A stretch of 64,000 nucleotides of DNA from NCBI RefSeq assembly GCF_034931125.1, contig NZ_JAYGHM010000044.1, positions 1-64,000 of the forward strand, in the 5' to 3' direction. The notes under the pieces are model-generated. The model was not told the DNA's origin. It worked only from the letters and a program-made list of their open reading frames with translations, and searched no databases. Below are positions 8,878 to 18,058 of the stretch, in pieces (the first letter of the stretch is position 1; every line of letters starts with the position of its first letter). The DNA comes from Rivularia sp034931125 (GTDB lineage Bacteria; Cyanobacteriota; Cyanobacteriia; Cyanobacteriales; Nostocaceae). The translations under genes and the position numbers were made by a program.

Positions 8878-11586
8878 CTAACCTTGATACACGACAGCAA
8901 ATATATCCGCCTCATCCTCACCAATTTTGTCCGCGATGTCTTCTTCCATTTGTTCACGCAGAATTCCTTGGAGATATTTAATCTCTGTATCTAATTGATT
9001 TGACAAATTATTTAACAAGTTTTTAACTGCTTCTTTAATGCATTTACGGGCAAATTCTTCTAGTCCCTTAACAGTATTGCCAAATTCCTCATAAAAATCG
9101 TCGCTTTTAGTAGGGATGTTATTAGTCGGACGCTTTCTTCGACGAAACGGTTCTTCTTGATTCTCATTTGGAGATGGGAGTGCGATTATGCCATTTTGCG
9201 CTCTACTAAACAGCAAATTCCATTGCTTCCAGTCTAGTATTCGGTATGTTACTTCATCTTTGACTACATCGCTAACGGCAATTCCTTGCCAGTCTTTGAG
9301 CGGTTCTTTTCCTAAATTATCTTGGAATTCCTTGTAATTAGAGTACATTTGACCTAGATGGGAGCGTAAGTCTTTTAAAGCTTGACTTTCTTCCTCCAAT
9401 ATACCCTGTTCCAATAATATCCTTTTGAGTTTCTCCTGTTGTTCACCCAAAGTATTTGCAGCCCGATGAGTGTCTTCATCTAATTGTTTGAGACCATGAG
9501 CAGCTACGTGTTGTAGCAATAATTTTCGTAGTTTACCGATACCGCCGTCAAGTGCAAAACACTTAAGCTGATTACCCAGAGGACTAGCTGAGTTTTTTTC
9601 CAAAAGCCGTTGGCTTAAGACTCCCCACTTTTGACTTATCTCCTTAGACTCTTTTAGAAAACTAGGATCTTGCAATTTCCCTAAGAACTCAGCAGAACCT
9701 GCTTCCACTTCACCAGAAAGTTCTGCTAATTTTCCTAGACCCATGAGTTGGTCTAACAAAACGATGCGCTCGGGTTGGCTTGTAAATACTTTTGCGTCGT
9801 TGATGATAGTCCCTAATCCATTCAATGCTTGCAAAACAGTTTCTTCTGTTAAGGTAGTGTTAACATTAGAATTAATTAGTTGACCAAGTTTTATTTTAGC
9901 GTCTGCACCTAAAAGCTGATTAAATCGACCCACACCTACAAGGATGAGATCCTTAAGGTTTTGTCCGCTTTTTTGTTGCTCCATCATCGTGAAGATTTTA
10001 TTGGCACCACCGCTTCCTGGCCTTTCACCGTTAAGTAAAATGAGAGTTGTCTGTACTGACTTTAATTCTCGCAGTGAGACAAAAGTATCCCGCATTCCCG
10101 AATTAGCTGCCCCTAACCCTGGAAAATCTAAGAGAATAAACTTTGAGGTATCTTGTGTTGTTCCTAGATTCCAAATTTCTTTGGATATTTTGACATCAAT
10201 ATTTATGCGCCGGATGAGTGAAAAGCTGTTTTGCAATACCTCTGCTGAAAGTTTGTTTTTATCTACAGATCCCTTGTTAAATAAAGGTATATCTTCAAAT
10301 TTAAAATCTTGATTTAGAGCCGGTATACCACTAACTAGCTCTAAGCCTTTATAAGCGGCAGTCTTGTGAGCAATCTTTAGTTTTTTCCCGCATAAATCTG
10401 CCTTATAAGAGATATAAGTGCGAATAAAAATCACTAATTCTCGAAGTGCATAACGTAGTTCAACGTTTTGAGTTTTATTCCATGCTTGTTCGCACCAATT
10501 CTCGAAAGGATTTGGGGTCTGTTGATTCAATGTTGTTGAGTTCACTTGAGGTAAAGCAGGAAGTTCCGATCCAGCTTCTTTTGCTCGTTTCCGTGCTTCA
10601 TTTAACATAAACTGCAAGCACTCTTGAACCTCTTGCTCGGAAAGATACTCTACAGTATAATTAACAAACTCCGTTGTTTTGTAACCATCTTGTGGAATCA
10701 GATGGATGGCAGTGACATTACCTGTGGTGGGGATATCGCTGACTGGCAGGATACCACCGTAGCCGATTAAACTTTCTATCAGTTGGGTTTTTCCACTACT
10801 AAATTCTCCCATGATGGCAATTTTCACGGGGGAAGATGCTTGTTCCACGGTTTTGTTAGCGGCTTCTTCAATTTTCTTAAGACACTCTTTAAGTTCAGAG
10901 TTATTTAAAATTTCATTTTCCTCCGACTTATTTCGTTCTAACAATTTTATTTTTTGGAGTACAGATTCGCCATACTCTTTATATTTATACAAGTTATCCA
11001 ACATTTTTTGAGATTCGGAATCTTCTTCTTTTACTGCTTCTTCTACTGACGGTTCCTCATTTTCGTCAGATGAGAAGTTTTGCCCATTACCCTCATTTGC
11101 AACAGGTGCTAAATCCTGCTTGTTATCAACTTGTGGGGACGGTTTATATTTGATTTCTGCAAGCCATTTATTTATATTTTCTTTTAAACTTTTCTGAATT
11201 TTCTCTTGCAAAACAGTCACATCCTGTAAATTAAACTCTTTATTTTCTTCCTGAATCGCGCCTGAAAGTCCAACCTGGTCATTTACAACTTGCAATTCAG
11301 GAGTCTTTGCAGAAAGTATTTTAATCTCCCTTAATACCTGATTAATGATATCTTCCGTAGTTTTATTACTATTTTGAATGTCATTTTGAATACCTTCATT
11401 TTGTTCTACTAATCTTTCAATTTTCTCTATGATTACTGCATCTTCTATTTCTACTTTTGTTGTGGTATCTTCCGGTGTCGGATTTAGTAATTTTTGTCGT
11501 AACTTTTCTCCAAAAATGGAGACTAATTCGTTTAGTACAGATGGTACTACTTGCTCAAGTACAATGGATGTCAATACGTCTAACAT
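8878..11586 (-). CDS. Dynamin-like large GTPase, interrupted by an amber codon
   Basis: A 902-residue product as read. The first ~220 residues are coiled-coil and acidic, with a short hydrophobic N-terminal helix (VLTSIVLEQVVPSVLNEL). The G domain has the P-loop GEFSSGKT (about residue 260) and G3 'DFPGLG' (about 489), as in bacterial dynamin-like proteins and LeoA-type GTPases. A G4 equivalent may be in 'LVGVGRFNQL'. A long helical stalk-like region follows. Start ATG 11586 has AGGAG 9 nt upstream. It is first in the minus-strand group GTPase, Hsp70-like, unknown protein, embedded between the CIS spike and gp25 genes. The frame continues past the TAG at 8878-8880 to 8440, giving about 1048 residues if read through. 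A membrane-remodelling or energy-coupled role is inferred from the family only. Confidence 0.78.
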   Translation of the reverse strand: MLDVLTSIVLEQVVPSVLNELVSIFGEKLRQKLLNPTPEDTTTKVEIEDAVIIEKIERLVEQNEGIQNDIQNSNKTTEDIINQVLREIKILSAKTPELQVVNDQVGLSGAIQEENKEFNLQDVTVLQEKIQKSLKENINKWLAEIKYKPSPQVDNKQDLAPVANEGNGQNFSSDENEEPSVEEAVKEEDSESQKMLDNLYKYKEYGESVLQKIKLLERNKSEENEILNNSELKECLKKIEEAANKTVEQASSPVKIAIMGEFSSGKTQLIESLIGYGGILPVSDIPTTGNVTAIHLIPQDGYKTTEFVNYTVEYLSEQEVQECLQFMLNEARKRAKEAGSELPALPQVNSTTLNQQTPNPFENWCEQAWNKTQNVELRYALRELVIFIRTYISYKADLCGKKLKIAHKTAAYKGLELVSGIPALNQDFKFEDIPLFNKGSVDKNKLSAEVLQNSFSLIRRINIDVKISKEIWNLGTTQDTSKFILLDFPGLGAANSGMRDTFVSLRELKSVQTTLILLNGERPGSGGANKIFTMMEQQKSGQNLKDLILVGVGRFNQLLGADAKIKLGQLINSNVNTTLTEETVLQALNGLGTIINDAKVFTSQPERIVLLDQLMGLGKLAELSGEVEAGSAEFLGKLQDPSFLKESKEISQKWGVLSQRLLEKNSASPLGNQLKCFALDGGIGKLRKLLLQHVAAHGLKQLDEDTHRAANTLGEQQEKLKRILLEQGILEEESQALKDLRSHLGQMYSNYKEFQDNLGKEPLKDWQGIAVSDVVKDEVTYRILDWKQWNLLFSRAQNGIIALPSPNENQEEPFRRRKRPTNNIPTKSDDFYEEFGNTVKGLEEFARKCIKEAVKNLLNNLSNQLDTEIKYLQGILREQMEEDIADKIGEDEADIFAVVYQG

Positions 11587-11866
11587 TGAATAAATCTCCT
11601 ATTGCTTAATTCCAAACTCTTTGGTGGATAAAAGGTAATCACCAACTTAAATCTAATTTTTTCGGCCCAAAACTATAATTCAGGGACTTACTTCTTGCAT
11701 AACCAAGCATAGATACTATCAAGCGTCTTCAGAACATCTTTGATAAATTGTCAACCTTCTTAAACAACTCCAATTGACTCAGAATCTCCCGGTTCCAGCC
11801 AAATAACTTTTGACAACAATTTCGCTCCAATGAACGATAAGTACTTGTGCAAAATTAATTGTATAT

Positions 11867-12006
11867 TGTCATTGCGAGTGCAGCGTTCATCGAAGATGTT
11901 CCCGAAGGGTAGCGAAACGAAGCATATGTCCTTCGGACACGCTGAGCCGCACTGCGTGAACGCGAACGCAAGGAGTTGGGATTGCTTCAGTTCGTTCGCA
12001 ATGACA
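11867..12006. repeat. MITE-like element with 11-bp terminal inverted repeats
   Basis: The arms TGTCATTGCGA (11867-11877) and TCGCAATGACA (11996-12006) are exact inverse complements bounding a 140-bp GC-richer stretch that stands out from AT-rich flanks. It contains the 'TTCCCGAAGGGTAGCG' and 'TCCTTCGGACACGC' motifs common in cyanobacterial dispersed repeats. The open frame across it (11830-12087) is repeat-derived and not called as a gene. Confidence 0.65.
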
Positions 12007-12183
12007 CAAATAATTTTGCGTACCCACTTATTGAAGTGTATGCGAAATGATCGGACATTTTCTGCATTTGGATCTCCTAAAGAATAATTTGTTTTTCCCG
12101 CTTCTATTCTTATATAGGTTCAACTTCAATCAACTTATTCACTTGGGACAAAAAAACTTGTTTTAGAGTCATCGTAGTCGCAA

Positions 12184-12480
12184 TTGAACCAAATCATCAT
12201 AGCCATGTTAAGCATCAGCGGCAGGGTTACTATGTTGGCAATCTCTCGCTGGGCAGGAATTGGCGGTAGTCATAGGACAGTAATAAGATTTTTTCATACA
12301 GTCATACCGTGGGCAACAGTATTTTGGATATTTTTTCGTCAACATTTGTTTTGTCCAAACGATGTTTATTTGTTGGCAGGAGATGAAGTAGTAATAAGCA
12401 AATCTGGAAAAAAACATACGGATTAGATAGTTTACCGGGTGTTAGTCCAGTGGTAGAAAAACATCAGTTAACTTGTTTAT
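12184..12480 (+). pseudogene. Transposase remnant (DDE, IS701/IS4-like)
   Basis: The frame reads a transposase middle: 'SGRVTMLAISRWAGIGGSHR', then 'FFRQHLFCPNDVYLLAGDE' with the conserved Asp-Glu segment, then 'VVISKSGKK'. A one-base shift at about 12415 follows, after which 'KTYGLDS' continues in the next frame before decaying. The 5' third, the later catalytic residues and the ends of the element are missing. It is a dead fragment beside the CIS gp25 gene. Confidence 0.7.
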
Positions 12481-12494
12481 GAGTCTGATTTCAA

Positions 12495-12662
12495 TTATTC
12501 TTCTGTTTCTTCATCTTCGTCGTCGTCTTCGTCTTCCCGCCAATGGAACGATTTTAACCACTGAGCAAATTGTGAGGTTCTTCTAGTTCCATCCTCAACT
12601 CTATAAAAAAGGCTCTGTATACTGGATATAAATCCTGTTATTTGAGATATTAATCTGTCCAC
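12495..12662 (-). CDS. Small acidic-tailed protein (55 aa)
   Basis: A GTG start at 12662 has an AAGGTGA ribosome site 6 nt upstream, which supports translation. The 55-residue product begins with an amphipathic helix (MDRLISQITGFISSIQSLFY). A basic/aromatic stretch follows (RRTSQFAQWLKSFHWRE), and it ends in a run of Asp and Glu (about 15 acidic residues). No family is recognised. It is divergent from the gp25 gene. Function unknown; existence is supported by the ribosome site and by the coherent amphipathic N-terminus. Confidence 0.5.
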   Translation of the reverse strand: MDRLISQITGFISSIQSLFYRVEDGTRRTSQFAQWLKSFHWREDEDDDEDEETEE

Positions 12663-12808
12663 AATGTATCACCTTAAATGAGTTTGTCACTACTATTATA
12701 AAAGATTAAGAAAAATATAAATTCGACCTTTGGCGAATAGGCTAATACGTTATATAGCAATATTTTTGATCTATATATGTATCCATATTTATCGCAAGGA
12801 CTGTGACA

Positions 12809-13228
12809 ATGCCAAACCCACTTTACAGTCAAAGAAAGGAATATTTAGGGACAGGTTGGGCTTTTCCACTACAAATGAATGTGCAGGGAGGAATACAGTT
12901 TAGTTACGAAGAACAAAAAGTTAGAGAATCAATTTGGCTTATCCTTCGTACTAGCGTAGGTGAGCGCGTTTATCGACCGAATTTTGGATCGCGCTTGTCA
13001 GAGTTAGCTTTTGCTCCCATGAATAGCGAAACTCTACTGCAAATTCGCATATATGTTGTAGAAGCTTTAGAAGTTTGGGAACCGCGCATTATTCTTGATG
13101 AAGTTCGCACGGATGCCGACCCAGTACGTGGCAAAGTAGATATTATCGTTAATTATAAACTTAAAAATTATCCCGATACTTACAGCTTTGTTTATCCTTA
13201 TTATCTGCTTTCGTCTATAGAATCATAA
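12809..13228 (+). CDS. gp25-like baseplate wedge protein (Afp9/Pvc9-like)
   Basis: A 139-residue gp25/IraD-family protein. Hallmarks are 'GGIQFSYEEQKVRESIWLIL', 'GERVYRPNFGSRL' and the Glu-Pro-Arg 'VWEPRI' segment near residue 90. In CIS and phage T4 this protein nucleates sheath polymerisation at the baseplate. I place the start at ATG 12809 rather than GTG 12803, because the AAGGA at 12796-12800 then has an 8-nt spacing instead of 2. It opens a second plus-strand CIS group (gp25, baseplate J, tail protein I, DUF4159-like), separated from the spike gene by the inserted minus-strand operon. Confidence 0.87.
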   Translation: MPNPLYSQRKEYLGTGWAFPLQMNVQGGIQFSYEEQKVRESIWLILRTSVGERVYRPNFGSRLSELAFAPMNSETLLQIRIYVVEALEVWEPRIILDEVRTDADPVRGKVDIIVNYKLKNYPDTYSFVYPYYLLSSIES

Positions 13229-13393
13229 ATATAACATTTATAGAACTTATACACTCGTTGCGAATTTTCAATAGTTTGAGATGATTCGCATATAAAGGTG
13301 AATGCTCCCTTGCGTCATAATGCCAATTTTACTTTGGTCGAGCGAGTATTAGATATAGGCAACAAGATGCACCGAAGCAGTAAGAATATTACT

Positions 13394-13428
13394 CCAACAT
13401 CCAAAATCCAAAATCCAAAATCTAAAAT
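13394..13428. repeat. Heptanucleotide tandem repeat before the baseplate J gene
   Basis: Five consecutive 7-mers, CCAACAT, three CCAAAAT and CTAAAAT, end 9 nt before the GTG start of the next gene and occupy the place where a ribosome site would be. It is a short tandemly repeated repetitive sequence typical of heterocystous cyanobacteria. A related array lies before the gene at 16859. Confidence 0.8.
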
Positions 13429-13437
13429 AATAAAACT

Positions 13438-15642
13438 GTGGAATTTGACTTTTTACCAAAATTACCTTCTTCCAATTTAGACGATCGCAACTTTGATGAT
13501 TTGGTGGAAGAATGCATTATGCGTATTCCTCGCTACTGTCCTGAATGGACAGATCATAACCTGAGCGATCCAGGAATTACGATGATTGAGTTGTTTTCTT
13601 GGTTAACAGACCAAATGCTGCTTAGGTTTAACCAAGTACCTCGTAAAAATTATGTTGCTTTTCTGGAATTATTAGGTATTCGTCTGCAACCTCCAGCTCC
13701 AGCTCGTACCGAATTAACGTTTTATTTAAGTTCGGATTTACCAGAAACTTATATAATTCCAGAAGCATCTGAGGTATCTACGGTGCGGACTGAAACTTCA
13801 GAAGCGATTACTTTTAGTACCGATTCGCCTTTGATAATTGCTAAACCCCGACTGCTACACTTTCTAACCGCGCAAACAACAGAAGTAAGACCCCAATCAT
13901 TGCGGGAAAGAGTTACTGTTACGTGGAATCGTCACTCAGATGATTATTGGGAAGGTAGCGAGCAATCAATATTTGAAGAAGAACCTCAGTTAGAAAATTG
14001 TTTTTACTTGGTTATTGATTCCGACCAACCTTTGGATGGAAATGTCTTAGAAATTAGTTTCAAAGGGGCTAGCGCAACACCCACTGGTATCAATCCCAAT
14101 TTGCCACCACGTCGTTGGGAAGCTTGGGATGGCAATAATTGGCAGCCAGCTTTGTTACAAGAAGCAGATGATAAAACACGAGGTTTCAGTTTTTACGAAA
14201 TAATCCAACAAGGGGGTAGTGCAGAGCAAGGTGCAGAAACACGCTTGCACTTACCCCAAACATGGCCCGCCACAAATTTTACTTCTTATCGCGGTCGCTG
14301 GTTGCGGTGCATATATTCACAATCGCAAACAAATCAACCTGGTTATAACCGTTCTCCACGGATTACCGCTTTGGGAGTAAAATCTATTGGTGGTACGGTG
14401 CGAGGTTCTCAAAGCAATCAAAAACAAGATGAACGTTTGGGAATCAGTGATGGTAGCCCAGGACAAACTTTTCAACTGCAAGAAACGCCCGTTTTAGAAC
14501 GTCGAGAGAATGAATATATTATAGTTATTCCCCCTGATGGCTTACCTCAAAAATGGCGAGAAGTAAGAGATTTTGCTGATAGCAAATCGGAAGAGAAACA
14601 CTACATTATTGATTCTATTTCTGGTACGGTTCAATTTGGTCCTTTAATTAGAGAACCCGGTCAAATTAAACGCAAGACCGAAATTCGTAAAAGTATTCAG
14701 CAAGCATCAGTCAACAGTATTCTTTTTCAAGAAAGCCAAATAGAAATAAATAACCAAGAACATCATCAATATGGAGCAATTCCCGTCCGGGGTGCTGAAA
14801 TTAGAATGGTTGCTTATCGCTCTGGAGGAGGTAGACAAGGAAATGTTCAAACCGATACTCTACGATTTTTGAAATCCGCAATACCCTATGTTGATAGTGT
14901 CACTAACCATATACCAGCTATTAACGGAGCAGATGCAGAGTCCCTAGAGCAAGCAGTTATCAAGGCTCCACGAGTTTTACGCAGTCGCGATCGCGCCGTT
15001 ACAAGTGAAGATTTTGAAGTTTTAGCCCAAGAAGCTGGTTTAGGAGCAATAGCCCGCGTCCGTTGCTTAAGTGCTGATAAAACACAACAAGCAGGTACGG
15101 TGAGTTTGATGATTGTTCCTCAAGCGAATACTGATGCAATCGCTCGTGGCTTGGGTTTATCTCCAGAGAAATTTGATTTAAGTCCGAAACTGCAAGAAGA
15201 TATACTGAGCTACTTGGATCAAAGAAAATTATTAGGAATACGATTACAAATTCAACAGCCAGAATATGTCGGAGTTTCCGTACAAACAGGAATTGCCTTA
15301 GAACCAATTTACGACAATCCTGGCGCTCGTGACGAAATTATCCGCGACATCAAAATATCATTGTATAAATTTTTAAATCCTTTAACTGGTGGAATCGACG
15401 GAAATGGCTGGTCTTTTGGAAGACCTTTGTACGAATCAGACATCGTGGCATTACTCCAACAAGCGCGGGGTGTGCGTTACCTCGGTCAGGTGGTACTATT
15501 TCCCATACGCAAGCAAGGAAATACTTGGGTACGTCAACCATCCCCAGAGAGAATTATTGATCCTGGCTTACAAGGTTTAATTTGTTCTTGGGATAATGTC
15601 GATTTACGTTCGAGTCATGTGGTCAATATCCTTAATCCTTAA
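13438..15642 (+). CDS. Baseplate J-like protein (gp6; Afp11/Pvc11-like)
   Basis: A 734-residue baseplate wedge protein. The N-terminus has 'ECIMRIPRYCPEWTDHNLSD' and 'GITMIELFSWLTDQMLLRFN', which open CIS baseplate J homologues. The C-terminal part has the J-domain core ('INGADAESLEQAVIKAPRVL', 'RSRDRAVTSEDFEVLAQEA', near residues 500-530) and the closing 'RGVRYLGQVVLF' segment. It forms the ring that binds gp25 and contacts gp7-like protein. The start chosen is GTG 13438; there is no Shine-Dalgarno, only a heptamer repeat array. The next CIS gene follows after 32 nt. Confidence 0.87.
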   Translation: MEFDFLPKLPSSNLDDRNFDDLVEECIMRIPRYCPEWTDHNLSDPGITMIELFSWLTDQMLLRFNQVPRKNYVAFLELLGIRLQPPAPARTELTFYLSSDLPETYIIPEASEVSTVRTETSEAITFSTDSPLIIAKPRLLHFLTAQTTEVRPQSLRERVTVTWNRHSDDYWEGSEQSIFEEEPQLENCFYLVIDSDQPLDGNVLEISFKGASATPTGINPNLPPRRWEAWDGNNWQPALLQEADDKTRGFSFYEIIQQGGSAEQGAETRLHLPQTWPATNFTSYRGRWLRCIYSQSQTNQPGYNRSPRITALGVKSIGGTVRGSQSNQKQDERLGISDGSPGQTFQLQETPVLERRENEYIIVIPPDGLPQKWREVRDFADSKSEEKHYIIDSISGTVQFGPLIREPGQIKRKTEIRKSIQQASVNSILFQESQIEINNQEHHQYGAIPVRGAEIRMVAYRSGGGRQGNVQTDTLRFLKSAIPYVDSVTNHIPAINGADAESLEQAVIKAPRVLRSRDRAVTSEDFEVLAQEAGLGAIARVRCLSADKTQQAGTVSLMIVPQANTDAIARGLGLSPEKFDLSPKLQEDILSYLDQRKLLGIRLQIQQPEYVGVSVQTGIALEPIYDNPGARDEIIRDIKISLYKFLNPLTGGIDGNGWSFGRPLYESDIVALLQQARGVRYLGQVVLFPIRKQGNTWVRQPSPERIIDPGLQGLICSWDNVDLRSSHVVNILNP

Positions 15643-15674
15643 AAAATCAACATATCGCATTTATATAATTTTTT

Positions 15675-16700
15675 ATGGTACATAGCCTTAGTAATTCCCC
15701 AATCAAAATTGACTTAAATCCAATGCAAATTCCAGAGGCTTTACCTGGAAATGCTTTGGCTTTTACTGGCTCGCAACAAATTAATGTTATTGACCATAGC
15801 TTGGTTTTGCATCCCGGACAAGCAAGCGAGATAATCGTAAACTTAAAAAATTTGACCGCAAGTCCTTTAAATATAGAGTTGCAAATCGAGACAAACTTTC
15901 CTTTTCAATGTCACGTGGGAATGGAAGGTAATGAAATTGCACCTAGAAAACAGATGCAAGCTGTACTTCGTTTTCTAATTCCTGAAGACTTTTTTGAAAA
16001 TCAGCAAGCAATTGCTGCTAATAAACAAGAGAAATTAGAAATTGACTTCCACGGTTGTGTAAATATACAAATAGATCCAGAAACAGAACGAGAACAAATT
16101 CAAAAAAGCGATAAATTTAATTTATATATTCGTCCTTGGTCTAATTACATGGAACTTTTGCCACTTCTATATCGAGAAGTGGACTTGATTGGTCGATTCA
16201 TGAAGATATTTGAGGAGACTTATCAACCAGTAATAAACAATTTTTCGGTTATGTGGGCAAATCTTGACCCTTTAACAGCACCGCAAAAACTACTACCATT
16301 TTTAGCTTATTGGGTTGGTTGGGAAGTAGATAGAAAATGGGATTTAGACAAACAACGTCGTTTAATTCGTCATGCTCTTGAACTATATAGATGGCGAGGA
16401 ACTCGTAAAGGTTTACGTCTTTATTTACATTTATATACGGGATTACCTTTAGATGACGATATAGAAAACGAAGGTAATAAACATATAAGTATTACAGAAC
16501 CTTTTGGTAATAGTTTTATTCTTAATGAAGCAGAATTAAATAATGCAGTATTAGGGGGAGGACAAGCTTATCATTTTGTTGTACGATTGCGCTACGATAA
16601 AAATGAAAATGTTGTCAGCAAAGAATTAGCATCACTGATTATAGAACAAGAAAAACCCGCTTTTTGTACCTACGAATTATATATAGAAGTCGAAAGTTAA
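15675..16700 (+). CDS. Phage tail protein I / gp7-like baseplate protein (Afp12/Pvc12-like)
   Basis: A 341-residue protein. Residues 1-140 form a beta-rich domain resembling an Ig-like segment. The C-terminal half carries the tail protein I signature: 'YMELLPLLYREVDLIGRFM', 'APQKLLPFLAYWVGWEVD' and 'RRLIRHALELYRWRGTRKGL'. In CIS this protein bridges the baseplate J ring and tail fibres. It lies 32 nt after baseplate J and is presumably in the same transcript. The ATG has only a T-rich stretch upstream, like its neighbours. Confidence 0.82.
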   Translation: MVHSLSNSPIKIDLNPMQIPEALPGNALAFTGSQQINVIDHSLVLHPGQASEIIVNLKNLTASPLNIELQIETNFPFQCHVGMEGNEIAPRKQMQAVLRFLIPEDFFENQQAIAANKQEKLEIDFHGCVNIQIDPETEREQIQKSDKFNLYIRPWSNYMELLPLLYREVDLIGRFMKIFEETYQPVINNFSVMWANLDPLTAPQKLLPFLAYWVGWEVDRKWDLDKQRRLIRHALELYRWRGTRKGLRLYLHLYTGLPLDDDIENEGNKHISITEPFGNSFILNEAELNNAVLGGGQAYHFVVRLRYDKNENVVSKELASLIIEQEKPAFCTYELYIEVES

Positions 16701-16827
16701 AGTAGATTTTTATCATTTTTATCAAAAATATAAAAAATTAGACGGGAGCATCCTAAATTTTTACTATTGTAGTTCCTTAACGGACTACCAAATAACCATT
16801 TTTTTTTAACCTTCTACTAGAAAAAAT

Positions 16828-16855
16828 CTAAAATCTAAAATCTAAAATCCAAAAT
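16828..16855. repeat. Heptanucleotide tandem repeat abutting a start codon
   Basis: Three CTAAAAT units and one CCAAAAT unit run up to 3 nt before the ATG at 16859, replacing a normal ribosome-binding region. It is the same repeat family as 13394-13428. The rest of the 158-nt gap is AT-rich with no other feature. Confidence 0.8.
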
Positions 16856-16858
16856 CCT

Positions 16859-18058
16859 ATGTCTCATCCATTTCCCCAACCATCAATTCAACCATTTGAT
16901 CGTCTTCAAGCAGCGGATGGTTTACTTATCAATGCCGAACGTTGGCGCAAGGCACATGATTACCATCGTCAGCGACAAAATACTCACTATCAGTGTTTAA
17001 ATCAGCCAGGAATTGTTTGTGGTTTAGGAGTGCGAAATATTCCTGCACCGAGGGATGTCCAAGCTAAATATAGAGATGGACGTTGGGTGCAAATTCAACC
17101 CGGAATTGCCATTGATTTAGCTGGTAATTTAATAGTTGTACCCACAGCTTTTAATTTCCCAATTGATTTAGAAGTTGCTAATACCGATTCAATTTTAGTT
17201 TATTTAACAGTCAGTTATGTAGATCCAGAAGATTTGCGATCGCCAAATTCCAGAGAGATAGTTACAGAAGCTTATCGGTTTGACCAAAGAAACTCTACAC
17301 TTAATATTTCCGAAATAGAAATTTGCCGCATACTCTTACAACCAGGACAAAAAGAGATTAATCAAGCAAATGATATATTTTTCCCCGGTTATAACGATAT
17401 AGATTTACGTTTTCGCCGTCAAGCACAAGCGCGTCCGCAAGCAATTTTACGCCTAGCACAAATTAATCATAGCGATGCGGAATGCGCTCGTAATTTCTTT
17501 AATTTATCTTACTTCTTACAATCAATCGAACCTTTATATCCCTATTTTAGGGGTCTTGACGAACCAGAACAAATAAGTTTGTCCAAAAAGATTCAAGATT
17601 ACGATTTACTATATCTTACAGGTCAACAAGAATTATCTATTAATAGCGTCGAGTTTGAATCTTTAAAAAACTATTTAAATACAGGAGGAATGCTTTTAGT
17701 TGATGCGCCAGGAGATGCAGAAGCTTTAATACAAAGCACTTATACGTTGGCTCAAAAGCTAAACATTACTTTGAAAAAATCTACAGAATTACGACGCGAT
17801 CATTCTCTAAGAACGCGACCTTTTTTATTTGCGGGTTTACCAGCAGTCAATAAAAAAATAATTGAGATAATAACTGGTGGAGGAATAATTTTAACAATAG
17901 GCGATTTAGCATCCGCTTGGGGATTAGATAAAGAATTACAAATGCCCAGATTAGCAATTCGTACCGCTCAAGAATTCGGAATTAATATTGTTTATTACGC
18001 TTGGAAACGCCGTCAGTTAATTGGTTTGCAACAAGAAGATGATTCTGGAAAGTGGTAG
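16859..18058 (+). CDS. CIS-locus protein with a DUF4159-like C-terminal domain
   Basis: A 399-residue protein in two parts. Residues 1 to about 170 ('RLQAADGLLINAERWRKAHD', 'YHRQRQNTHYQCLNQPGIVC') resemble a family found next to phage-tail and CIS baseplate genes. The C-terminal part resembles DUF4159: an 'LYPYFRGLDEPEQISL' segment, 'DYDLLYLTGQQEL', 'LKNYLNTGGMLLVDAPG', and 'MPRLAIRTAQEFGINIVYYA'. That domain has a glutamine-amidotransferase-like fold in known families. It ends the second plus-strand CIS group. A fibre, adaptor or anchoring role is possible. Start ATG 16859 lacks a Shine-Dalgarno. Confidence 0.6.
   Translation: MSHPFPQPSIQPFDRLQAADGLLINAERWRKAHDYHRQRQNTHYQCLNQPGIVCGLGVRNIPAPRDVQAKYRDGRWVQIQPGIAIDLAGNLIVVPTAFNFPIDLEVANTDSILVYLTVSYVDPEDLRSPNSREIVTEAYRFDQRNSTLNISEIEICRILLQPGQKEINQANDIFFPGYNDIDLRFRRQAQARPQAILRLAQINHSDAECARNFFNLSYFLQSIEPLYPYFRGLDEPEQISLSKKIQDYDLLYLTGQQELSINSVEFESLKNYLNTGGMLLVDAPGDAEALIQSTYTLAQKLNITLKKSTELRRDHSLRTRPFLFAGLPAVNKKIIEIITGGGIILTIGDLASAWGLDKELQMPRLAIRTAQEFGINIVYYAWKRRQLIGLQQEDDSGKW

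Noticed and set aside
11830..12087. 85-codon plus-strand ORF
   Set aside because: It runs across the MITE-like repeat with TGTCATTGCGA ends; the product is repeat-derived.
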